Assembly (NCBI GenBank): GCA_030646715.1
Contig: JAUSLJ010000014.1
Location: 31,814 to 95,813, forward strand
Direction: 5' to 3'
From: Agitococcus sp.
GTDB taxonomy: Bacteria; Pseudomonadota; Gammaproteobacteria; Pseudomonadales; Moraxellaceae
DNA length: 64,000 nt
The position numbers were made by a program, and so were the translations under genes. Shown piece after piece: positions 37,695 to 45,079 of this stretch; within the stretch, counting starts at the first letter, position 1; each line of letters opens with the position of its first letter. Under the pieces are notes generated by a model. The model did not search any database. It worked only from the letters and a program-made list of their open reading frames with translations, and was not told the DNA's origin.

Positions 37695-38108
37695 CTACAT
37701 TCTTTTTTCAATCACCGCAAAGAGATAAAACCCCGTCATCATCGCCAAGCTAAAGACAATGGCTTGCCATTGACCCGTTGCGGCCGTGACAATAGCAGGT
37801 GCAGGGCAAAAACCCGCCAATCCCCATCCCGCACCAAAAGCGATACTGCCCACAATCAAACGGCTATCAATGACTTTGCTGGTTGGCAACTGCATTTCCA
37901 TGCCGCACATACTGTTCTTTTTATGTTTGGCGAATTGAAACGCGGGCAAGGCAACCGCAATTGCGCCCGCCATCACTAAGGCTAAAGACGGATTCCATGC
38001 CCCTGCTAAGTCCAAAAAAGCAATGACTTTGGCAGGATTGACCATCTGACCGATAATCAAACCAACACCAAAAATCACACCCGCAAGCAACGCTATGATT
38101 TTGTCCAT
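37695..38108 (-). CDS. YeeE/YedE-type sulfur transporter, half protein B
   Basis: A 137-residue membrane protein with four helices, beginning IIALLAGVIFGVGLIIGQMV followed by NPAKVIAFLDLAGAWNPSLA. Family motif FGAGWGLAGFCPAPAIV contains a conserved cysteine used in thiosulfate or sulfane-sulfur transport. It pairs with the preceding 144-residue protein (1 nt apart), so the two halves probably make one transporter. This arrangement is common in bigR/pmp operons. Confidence 0.87.
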   Translation of the reverse strand: MDKIIALLAGVIFGVGLIIGQMVNPAKVIAFLDLAGAWNPSLALVMAGAIAVALPAFQFAKHKKNSMCGMEMQLPTSKVIDSRLIVGSIAFGAGWGLAGFCPAPAIVTAATGQWQAIVFSLAMMTGFYLFAVIEKRM

Positions 38109-38109
38109 G

Positions 38110-38544
38110 TTATACGCCTCCCACGAGATGCTTCATCACATATACGGTGATAAAACCTACCATCATAAAACTTAAGGTCGCGACCAAAGAACGCACCGAC
38201 AACTGTGATAAGCCACAAACGCCATGACCACTGGTGCAACCCGTAGCATAACGTGTACCGACACCCACCAGTAAACCTGCAACTAATAACACAGGAACAT
38301 CAGAGGTGATTTGTACTGAAGGAAAAACCGCAAACAATTGATATAGCCAAGGCGATGCTAATAGGCCTACTAAAAAATACCACCGCCATTGCTCTGTTCG
38401 ATAGCCACTAAATAAGCCACCCACAATGCCGCTTATGCCTGCGACACGACCAATCCCTAATATCAACAAGGCCGAAGCCAAACCGATCAACGCACCGGCT
38501 GTTAATGCGCTATAGGGTGTAAACGCAGCCCAATCAATGCTCAT
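38110..38544 (-). CDS. YeeE/YedE-type sulfur transporter, half protein A
   Basis: A 144-residue membrane protein with four helices. The key motif GVGTRYATGCTSGHGVCGLSQLS carries two conserved cysteines in the TxCTSGHG core typical of the Sulf_transp family. It overlaps the repressor gene by 11 nt and precedes half protein B, indicating tight co-translation. The likely role is uptake of thiosulfate or export of sulfur species during sulfide detoxification. Confidence 0.88.
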   Translation of the reverse strand: MSIDWAAFTPYSALTAGALIGLASALLILGIGRVAGISGIVGGLFSGYRTEQWRWYFLVGLLASPWLYQLFAVFPSVQITSDVPVLLVAGLLVGVGTRYATGCTSGHGVCGLSQLSVRSLVATLSFMMVGFITVYVMKHLVGGV

Positions 38545-38857
38545 TATTCACCTCTTCGGTTGGCACACACAAACGACTACATAGCGTTTGCAAAATAGCT
38601 AACGCATCTTCACTGGTAATACGGTAATACATCTGCTTACCGTCCCGTCGGGCTTCGACTAAGTTTTCTTGCCGTAATATGCCTAACTGTTGCGATAAAC
38701 TCGGCTGACGAATCGCTAATTTTTCTTCCAACTCACTGACACAAAACTCACCTTGCGACAATTGACACAATAAAATCAAACGGTCGGGATGGGATAAGGC
38801 TTTAAATAAATTGGCTGCTTGCTCTGCGGCAGCCTGCATTTGCGCTAATGGCAACAT
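38534..38857 (-). CDS. BigR/SqrR-type thiol-based ArsR-family repressor
   Basis: A 107-residue winged-helix repressor with HTH PSLSQQLGILRQENLVEAR. Cysteines at C31 (in LILLCQLSQGEF) and C97 (in TLCSRLCVP) are 66 residues apart, the same spacing as the persulfide-sensing pair C41/C107 in SqrR. Two further cysteines, C39 and C93, are extra. The classical metal-binding motif is absent. The ATG 38857 has GAGGG eight bases upstream. It should repress its own operon and the divergent persulfide dioxygenase gene until polysulfide oxidises it. Confidence 0.88.
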   Translation of the reverse strand: MLPLAQMQAAAEQAANLFKALSHPDRLILLCQLSQGEFCVSELEEKLAIRQPSLSQQLGILRQENLVEARRDGKQMYYRITSEDALAILQTLCSRLCVPTEEVNNEH

Positions 38858-38901
38858 GATTTTACCCTCTAACATACGTCCGCTTTCATTATACATAAAA
38901 A

Positions 38902-38938
38902 CAATATATAAAAAGACATTTTATAATTTTGTATATTG
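38902..38938. promoter_or_regulatory. Candidate operator for the BigR-like repressor
   Basis: An AT-rich dyad, CAATATA (38902-38908) and TATATTG (38932-38938), is centred in the 120-nt gap between the repressor and dioxygenase starts. The arms match exactly, and an AT-rich middle follows. BigR operators are known to be AT-rich palindromes in such divergent regions. Confidence 0.55.
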
Positions 38939-38977
38939 ATATAGCATTAAGCGATTGAATTAAGCCGAGCATGTCTC

Positions 38978-39856
38978 ATGTCCACCTTACAAATACAGCA
39001 TTTTTTGGATAAGGATAGCGAAACTTACAGCTATGTTGTCAGCAATGGTCAGGGGACAAAAGCAGCTATTATTGACCCTGTTTTAGACTACGACCCGAAA
39101 TCAGGACGCACTCGCACTGATTTTGCCGATACCATTATCGCCTATATCAGAAAAGAGCAATTAACCGTTGAATGGATTTTAGAAACACACGCTCATGCCG
39201 ACCATTTATCGTCTGCCCATTATTTACGTGAGCAAGTTGGTGGCAAAATAGCCATTGGTGAAAAAATCACCCAAGTACAAGGTGTATTCAAGAAGGTGTT
39301 TAATTTGGGTGATGAGTTAGCCACCGATGGCCGTCAATTTGATTACTTATTTAAAGATGGCGAACACTTTCAAATTGGCGAACTGACTGCTCAAGTCCTA
39401 TTAGTTGCAGGTCATACCCCTGCCGATGTGGCTTTTGTGATTGAAGATGCCATGTTTGTTGGGGATACTTTATTTATGCCCGATGTCGGTACAGCGCGTT
39501 GTGATTTTCCACAAGGTGATGCGCGAATGTTATATCAATCCATTCAACGTATTTTAGATTTTCCCGACGATACGCGCTTATTTATGTGCCACGACTATCC
39601 ACCCAAAAGCCAGCGCCCACATCGGTATTTAAGCACCGTTGCCGAACAAAAAGCCCAGAATATTCATTTGGCTGGTCAGAATGGCGAGGCCGACTTTGTT
39701 GCCATGCGTCAGGCACGAGATGCCACCTTAGCCATGCCACGTTTAATTATTCCGTCGATTCAAGTGAATATTAGAGCGGGTGAGTTTCCACCTGTTGAAG
39801 ATAATGGTGTCGCTTATTTAAAAGTGCCATTGAATTTATTGGGGAAGAAAAGTTAA
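38978..39856 (+). CDS. Persulfide dioxygenase-like MBL-fold enzyme
   Basis: A 292-residue metallo-beta-lactamase-fold protein of the ETHE1/Blh group, which oxidises glutathione persulfide to sulfite with a mono-iron centre. The metal-binding motif is ILETHAHADHLSSAHYL; further ligands come from VAGHTPADVAFVIEDAMFVG (His) and FVGDTLF (Asp) and a late MCHDYPP (His). It is divergently transcribed from the BigR-like repressor with the putative operator between, the standard arrangement. Confidence 0.9.
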   Translation: MSTLQIQHFLDKDSETYSYVVSNGQGTKAAIIDPVLDYDPKSGRTRTDFADTIIAYIRKEQLTVEWILETHAHADHLSSAHYLREQVGGKIAIGEKITQVQGVFKKVFNLGDELATDGRQFDYLFKDGEHFQIGELTAQVLLVAGHTPADVAFVIEDAMFVGDTLFMPDVGTARCDFPQGDARMLYQSIQRILDFPDDTRLFMCHDYPPKSQRPHRYLSTVAEQKAQNIHLAGQNGEADFVAMRQARDATLAMPRLIIPSIQVNIRAGEFPPVEDNGVAYLKVPLNLLGKKS

Positions 39857-39875
39857 GGGTAGATTTTTGGTTGGT

Positions 39876-39894
39876 GCTGGGGCTAAACCCCAGC
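39876..39894. repeat. GCTGGGG palindrome, copy 2
   Basis: GCTGGGG (39876-39882), CTAAA loop, CCCCAGC (39888-39894): a perfect 7-bp stem 19 nt beyond the dioxygenase stop. It shares the TTGRTGCTG lead with copies at 24753 and 56506. Confidence 0.65.
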
Positions 39895-39967
39895 TTACTA
39901 TTATCGAAGGATTAATTTGCCCCACAAACAATAGCTATATAAGATTTCCTGCAAGGGATCAACATCA

Positions 39968-40462
39968 TTAAGCAGACTGTAAGGTCTGTACATGATGATG
40001 CAATGCTGCTTTGTCTAATTTAGCCAACGGTAAATTCAACAGTAATTGCACCCGCTGACGGATTTCTTGCAAGACGTGATGAACCACTTCTTTTTGTTGC
40101 GCTAACGAACCCTGTCCAGAAGCCAAATCCGCAAAATGCCAATGTGCCGAAACGGGTTGCCCTTTCCACACAGGACATACCTCCTCCGCCGCATCACTAC
40201 AGACGGTAAAAACAAAATCCATTTCAGGCGCATCATCGGTCTGAAACTCATCCCAACTTTTACTACGCAAATTTTCTACCGAATAGCCCACACTCTTTAA
40301 CAGATCTATCGCCAATGGATTGATGTGTCCCGAAGGTTGACTACCCGCACTGAAGGCATGAAATCGACCATGACCTAATTTATTTAAAATAGCTTCCGCC
40401 ATAATGCTACGTGCCGAATTTTCTGCACATAAAAACAAGACGTTATATACTTTTTCAGTCAT
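39968..40462 (-). CDS. ArsC-type low-molecular-weight phosphatase (arsenate reductase)
   Basis: A 164-residue LMW-PTP-fold protein. The P-loop is FLCAENSARSIMAEA (Cx5R). The C-terminal half has FVFTVCSDAAEEVCPVWKG with the redox cysteines found in thioredoxin-dependent arsenate reductases. The C-terminus (about 20 residues) is extended and His-rich. It stands alone, 15 kb from the ArsR/ArsO-like operon, with a TetR gene next to it in the same direction. A phosphatase function cannot be excluded. Confidence 0.78.
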   Translation of the reverse strand: MTEKVYNVLFLCAENSARSIMAEAILNKLGHGRFHAFSAGSQPSGHINPLAIDLLKSVGYSVENLRSKSWDEFQTDDAPEMDFVFTVCSDAAEEVCPVWKGQPVSAHWHFADLASGQGSLAQQKEVVHHVLQEIRQRVQLLLNLPLAKLDKAALHHHVQTLQSA

Positions 40463-40539
40463 TCATATTCTCGAATAATGGTTGATACAAGACAAAAAAA
40501 CAGCACTCTTTGTGACGATAACCCCTAATTAAAATAAGG

Positions 40540-41223
40540 TCAATTTTCTTTGTCACTGACCACCGTCACGCCTTTAATCATGATCTGCATCAAATAATCA
40601 ATTTCGGCAACCAACACTTCACGCTGTTGAGGCACTTGCTGGTTTAACCATGCAATTTGTAATTCGTGCATTGCGCCGACTATACCAAAAGCCAAGATCC
40701 GATAATTCCTAGCAGGCAATTTTCCTTCCGCCACTAACAGCGTTAAATAGCTTTCAATCAACAACGCAAACTCGGTAATCAAGACATTACGATGCGCTTC
40801 AACCCGCTGACTCACACCTAAAATCTCTTGCGTGGTAATTTTGGCGCGGCGCGGGTCGTCTAAATGAGATATTAAAAATACATTCACCGCCCCAACAAAA
40901 CGCTGTTCTAGCGGCAAATCGCTCATGACAATCTCCGCTAAAACCAGCTGACGGGTTTCTTGCAAAATGGTGTCGAAGATCGCCATCAACAACGCTTCTC
41001 TATCCTTAAAGTGTTCATAAAAATGGCGTGTTGTCACTTTGGCATGACTACAGATTTTTTCCACTGTTGTTGGCACATATCCGACTGTGCCAAATAATTC
41101 TAAAGCGGTATCCATCAACCGTTGACGGCGTTCTTGCATTAATTGTTCGGCACTTCGACCCGCGTAACCACGTTTGCTGATTTTTTTTGGTACATTCGTA
41201 CTCATTTCGTCGGATTGTGTCAT
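40540..41223 (-). CDS. TetR/AcrR-family transcriptional regulator
   Basis: A 227-residue TetR repressor. The DNA-binding domain contains LMDTALELFGTVGYVPTTVE and KICSHAKVTTRHFYEHFKDREALL. The C-terminal ligand-binding part is helical, with no obvious subfamily. I chose the ATG at 41223 with AAGAG upstream; an internal ATG lies six codons later. It is divergent from the SDR gene (74 nt gap) and so probably represses that gene and the MBL-like gene that follows. Confidence 0.87.
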   Translation of the reverse strand: MTQSDEMSTNVPKKISKRGYAGRSAEQLMQERRQRLMDTALELFGTVGYVPTTVEKICSHAKVTTRHFYEHFKDREALLMAIFDTILQETRQLVLAEIVMSDLPLEQRFVGAVNVFLISHLDDPRRAKITTQEILGVSQRVEAHRNVLITEFALLIESYLTLLVAEGKLPARNYRILAFGIVGAMHELQIAWLNQQVPQQREVLVAEIDYLMQIMIKGVTVVSDKEN

Positions 41224-41297
41224 ATTCGCTCTTGAATTAGGAAAGACTTCTTTTCTAAAATAGCACATCTTAAAAAAACAAACATTCAGAGGCCATT

Positions 41298-42077
41298 ATG
41301 TCACGTCCAAGTATTTTTATTACAGGTGCAGCGGCAGGTATTGGCCAAGCAACCGCCCGACTCTTTGCTGCTAAAGGTTGGTATGTGGGTTTATTTGATG
41401 TCGATGAAACAGGCGTACAACGCTTACGCCAAGAACTTGGCGCAAATAACAGTTATGCCGCCAAGTTAGATGTTTGCAATCCTGAAGCATGGCAACAAAC
41501 CTTAGCCGACTTTGTGCAACAGGCTGGCCGCTTAGATGTATTGCTCAATAACGCAGGCATTTTGGCTTCTGGCGCTTTGGCGGATATTCCCTTAGCGCGT
41601 CAACATCTATTAATTGATGTCAACATTAAAGGCGTGTTAAACGGCTGTTACTTATCGTTGCCGTATTTAAAACAAACACAAGGTTCACGGGTAATTAACT
41701 TGTGCTCCGCTTCGGCGTTGTATGGTCAACCCTCGTTAGCGGTCTATTCTGCTACTAAATTTGCCGTGCGCGGTTTAACCGAAGCCTTAGATTTAGAGTG
41801 GGCAGCCGATGGTATTCGGGTGATGGATATTCTGCCACTGTTTGTGCAAACCGACATGGTGACCGATATGAACGCCGACAGCATTAAAAATATGGGCGTA
41901 CATTTAACCGCAAACGATGTCGCTAGTACCATTTTACAGGCCGCACAGTACAAAGGTCGTGTGCCAAAAGTGCATTGGACAGTGGGCAAATCGACACGTC
42001 TTTTTTACGCCTTATCAGGCGCAGCACCTGATATGGTTAGCCGTGCAATTAACCAATTTATTACTCGCCATCATTAA
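41298..42077 (+). CDS. Short-chain dehydrogenase/reductase
   Basis: A 259-residue classical SDR. The NAD(P) site is IFITGAAAGIGQATARLF (TGxxxGIG), DVLLNNAGI is the NNAG motif and the catalytic Tyr/Lys pair is in AVYSATKFAVRGLTEAL, with the Ser in INLCSASALYGQ. An Asp after the second strand (LFDVDE) suggests NAD preference. GAGG precedes the ATG. The substrate is unknown; the regulator and MBL-like neighbour suggest lipid or aromatic metabolism. Confidence 0.88.
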   Translation: MSRPSIFITGAAAGIGQATARLFAAKGWYVGLFDVDETGVQRLRQELGANNSYAAKLDVCNPEAWQQTLADFVQQAGRLDVLLNNAGILASGALADIPLARQHLLIDVNIKGVLNGCYLSLPYLKQTQGSRVINLCSASALYGQPSLAVYSATKFAVRGLTEALDLEWAADGIRVMDILPLFVQTDMVTDMNADSIKNMGVHLTANDVASTILQAAQYKGRVPKVHWTVGKSTRLFYALSGAAPDMVSRAINQFITRHH

Positions 42078-42097
42078 GAATCAAGAGGAAATACACC

Positions 42098-43171
42098 ATG
42101 AATAATCTGCCCACAGGTATGCAAGCGATCACCGATTTTGACAACTGCCGTCAATCACCGTTACCACAACAACGTTTAGAAGCAGTGCGTAAAGCGGCTC
42201 AAGGCTTTAGAGAACGCTTTATGGATGAGCCTGAAGTGTTGTTTTACAAAAGTATTAATTTGATTCGCGTACCTTATCCCACATGGTACGGTTATAGCGG
42301 TGTTTATGCCCAAAGCACCTATCGTTTTCCCTTGATTCATATTTTGAATCGTTTATTTGTCGTGCAATATCGTGATTTTGCAGGCGAAGTAAAAACCTTA
42401 TTATTTTCACCGTCCGATGTCGAAGGCAACCGTGAAACGCCATTTTTTAAGCGTTTAGTCGAAAAGTTTCATCTCCCGAAAAAAGCGCAAAACGTCATGG
42501 CGCCGTTATATAACACCGTTGAAAGTGCCTTAGCTTCTACAGGCATTCGCCCCGAACAAGTGGATTATATTAGTTACGACCATTTGCACACCCAAGATAT
42601 TCGTCATTGGCTAGGCACAGGCTCACAAGCTGGATTTTTTCCCAATGCCAAACTCTTAGTCCATGAGCAAGAATGGATATCAACAGGTGCGTTAATCCCT
42701 TGCCAAGCCGATTGGTATTGCCCTAATGGTATTGCTGGCGTTAATCCGCAGCGTGTCATCACCTTTACAGGCAGCGTACAACTCGGCCGAGGCGTGGCGT
42801 TGGTGCATTCCAAAGGACATACCGAAGGTAATCATTCTTTAGTGGCGCGGGTGCGTGATGGTATTCGTGTGACCTCAGAAAATGGCATTGGTGCAGATGC
42901 TTATGAGCCGAAAAACTCACGTATTAACAGTGTCCGTCGATATGCTCAATCGACTGGCGTTGAAGTCATTCTCAATGGTAATACCCTCGAAGGCAGTAAT
43001 GACCAATACATTTCGATGGTGATGGAAAAAACCATTGCAGGCCGTTCGGCGAATCCAGATTACCCCAATTGCGCATCTTCTAGTGAAGCGACACCTCACT
43101 GGTTAATGCCACAACAAGAAACTAGTTATTTGATTGGTGAAGCGGAGTTTGGGGCGTTGGTGAAGGGTTAA
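42098..43171 (+). CDS. Metallo-beta-lactamase-like protein with divergent metal motif
   Basis: A 357-residue protein that looks like an MBL-fold hydrolase but with the canonical HxHxDH changed: the equivalent place reads YDHLHTQDIRHWL. A later VHSKGHTEGNHSLVARV corresponds to the third metal-ligand segment, and ENGIGADAYEP may supply the Asp. It starts with a strong ribosome site (AGAGGAAA) 20 nt after the SDR stop, so the two are cotranscribed. Activity cannot be predicted. Confidence 0.65.
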   Translation: MNNLPTGMQAITDFDNCRQSPLPQQRLEAVRKAAQGFRERFMDEPEVLFYKSINLIRVPYPTWYGYSGVYAQSTYRFPLIHILNRLFVVQYRDFAGEVKTLLFSPSDVEGNRETPFFKRLVEKFHLPKKAQNVMAPLYNTVESALASTGIRPEQVDYISYDHLHTQDIRHWLGTGSQAGFFPNAKLLVHEQEWISTGALIPCQADWYCPNGIAGVNPQRVITFTGSVQLGRGVALVHSKGHTEGNHSLVARVRDGIRVTSENGIGADAYEPKNSRINSVRRYAQSTGVEVILNGNTLEGSNDQYISMVMEKTIAGRSANPDYPNCASSSEATPHWLMPQQETSYLIGEAEFGALVKG

Positions 43172-43192
43172 TTTATTCAAACATTCCTTTTC

Positions 43193-43222
43193 GGCTTACA
43201 CATACATTGTAGTGTGTAAGCC
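43193..43222. repeat. Stem-loop after the MBL-like gene
   Basis: A perfect 10-bp inverted repeat, GGCTTACACA (43193-43202) and TGTGTAAGCC (43213-43222), follows the gene end by 21 nt. There is no immediate T-run; a T-rich stretch comes 16 nt later. It could be a weak terminator. Confidence 0.5.
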
Positions 43223-43302
43223 ATTGATTGCAATTGGTTTTTTACCTCCACCCATCCTGCGCTTGCTGTTTTAAATGCACTTGAGTAAATGACGAGACAG
43301 AA

Positions 43303-43686
43303 ATGAAGTCTATTACAGAAAGAGTTCACCAAAGATTTATTTTCTTGGTTAATCAAGGGTGTGGCGAGTGGGGAATTACTACGCATGAAAGTCTAGGCCA
43401 AATATTGTATAAATACACTAATACTGTCGATGACATTCATTTAGATATTTTTGAAAATGGATTTGCTTATAAATTTGGTACTCAAGATTTTTTAATGTTT
43501 TTTCACGAAATAACAGATTTAGAAGACATGCCTACACTTAGAGATATTATGATTATTTCTCGCGATAAACGCTTTGATGATTTGATTTGCTTTTATATTA
43601 TAAAAAAAAATGGAAAATATCTTATGAAATTACCGTTTCGTATTGGAAATGAGTTTACAACATTTATTTGTAGACTTATTCCATAA
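43303..43686 (+). CDS. AT-rich orphan gene, unknown
   Basis: A 127-residue protein with no domain that I recognise. It starts MKSITERVHQRFIFLVNQG, has an even mix of Phe/Ile/Asp and no signal peptide, and ends FTTFICRLIP. Codon use is clearly more AT-rich than its neighbours, consistent with horizontal gain. The ribosome site is weak (GAGACAGAA). It lies next to the minus-strand orphan at 43789. Confidence 0.5.
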   Translation: MKSITERVHQRFIFLVNQGCGEWGITTHESLGQILYKYTNTVDDIHLDIFENGFAYKFGTQDFLMFFHEITDLEDMPTLRDIMIISRDKRFDDLICFYIIKKNGKYLMKLPFRIGNEFTTFICRLIP

Positions 43687-43788
43687 ACAAACATAGTTTT
43701 GTAGCCTCTGTAATAACACAGGGCTTACAGCAGAATTAAACCGTTAAATTATTGTTTTAGTTAATGATTGGCTGGTGTTTCAGACGGG

Positions 43789-44886
43789 CTACGGTACTAA
43801 GGGTTGAACTTCATCTTGTAAATATTTTAGTAATTTTGGCCATTCAGTGGCCCGAGCTTTATCATTTGCCCCCCAGTTCATATCACGTTCGAGCTGAATA
43901 ATTAATTCTTCGTATTTAGGATTATTGGCTAATCGAGCAAAAATAATACGCATTGGAGCGTTAAATCCGAGTTTAGGAAAACTAGTATAAGGATGATCAC
44001 TTTGAATAAAACTATCAATCGCTATAACACTATTGAGTTGATTTAAAATAGGTAATAACTGTGTTTCTAGATAACAGACAAATTTTTCTGCCGATTCAAT
44101 ATTATTTATAATGCCTTCTGTGGGTGGAAGCTCGCGATATGAGCTTATGGGTATTGTAATAGATAAAAAAGGCTTAATTTTATAGAATGCAAATTTTTCA
44201 TAGATATTGTTAACTCGCTCCTGTGAAACACCTGACGTTATAATAAACGTAAAATCATCAGCCCCATGTTCTAATCTATAGAGAAATTCTATATATTGGT
44301 CAATATCACCTAGTTTTCTTGAATAGGCTGAATATATACCTTCTGGTTCAGGCATCTCTAATCCGCCAACAAAACCATGCTTTGTTAACAGCACATCAAA
44401 TTTAGGCTCCATTAACTTTTTAAATTGTTTTAATGTTTTAGGAAAAGTACTTGCGGCACGAACTTTTAAAGACGCTTTAATTGCCTGCCAATAGGGTAAG
44501 TTTTCAGGCGGTAACACTTGGTTATTAGGTAAAAAAGCCATTATAGCTTCTTCATAAACAACGGCTAAATTAAGCTGACTAGCTAAGGCAACAACTTCTT
44601 TTAAAATACTTTCCCAACCTCTGTCAGGCATTTCTAACACAAAGGCAGCATAAGAAAGCGTAGCTACGTGTTGTTCAATAGCTTGATAGCCCTCCCAAAA
44701 GTCATCATCTAGTTTCGCTTTTTGAGCTGTTTTACTTAATTTGCTTGCAAACTTTTTTAAAGCTAATGAGGTATTATCTTCACACTGTTCAGACAACACA
44801 TCAGCCATTTCTAAAGCTTCATCAAAATCACTGGGTGTGCCATAGGCATCAAGATCCCAAATAATTAACTCATTTCTATTAGCCAT
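43789..44886 (-). CDS. AT-rich orphan gene, unknown (possible immunity-type protein)
   Basis: A 365-residue soluble acidic protein starting NELIIWDLDAYGTPSDFDEA. Two apparent halves can be seen: an N-terminal helical part (to about residue 150) and a C-terminal alpha/beta part with LTKHGFVGGL and FTFIITSGVS, reminiscent of DUF4304-like domains. Proteins of this look often occur as immunity proteins of polymorphic toxins; I infer this only from style. No toxin gene is adjacent. AT-rich relative to the window. Confidence 0.5.
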   Translation of the reverse strand: MANRNELIIWDLDAYGTPSDFDEALEMADVLSEQCEDNTSLALKKFASKLSKTAQKAKLDDDFWEGYQAIEQHVATLSYAAFVLEMPDRGWESILKEVVALASQLNLAVVYEEAIMAFLPNNQVLPPENLPYWQAIKASLKVRAASTFPKTLKQFKKLMEPKFDVLLTKHGFVGGLEMPEPEGIYSAYSRKLGDIDQYIEFLYRLEHGADDFTFIITSGVSQERVNNIYEKFAFYKIKPFLSITIPISSYRELPPTEGIINNIESAEKFVCYLETQLLPILNQLNSVIAIDSFIQSDHPYTSFPKLGFNAPMRIIFARLANNPKYEELIIQLERDMNWGANDKARATEWPKLLKYLQDEVQPLVP

Positions 44887-44912
44887 TATTTTTACCCATT
44901 TATTTATACATT

Positions 44913-44959
44913 TATTGAATAAAAGTATCCTTACTTTTAGCCTTAAAACTTATTCAATA
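44913..44959. repeat. Nested hairpins upstream of the orphan gene
   Basis: Outer arms TATTGAATAA (44913-44922) and TTATTCAATA (44950-44959) enclose an inner AAAAGTA (44921-44927)/TACTTTT (44932-44938) stem. It lies 27 nt upstream of the minus-strand gene start. Function unknown. Confidence 0.45.
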
Positions 44960-45079
44960 CCAACCCTATCAGCGTCGCCAAATTAATCTCCTCATATTGG
45001 CTTGTCAACACTTGCGACTGAAGGCCAACATCCGCCAAATTAAAGAGCGTCCTCACCCTTAATACAAGGGCAATTAGAA

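Noticed and set aside
39968..40462. ArsC-like gene as part of the ArsR/ArsO-like operon
   Set aside because: It is about 15 kb away, on its own, with no repeated operator; a shared role is possible but not supported.
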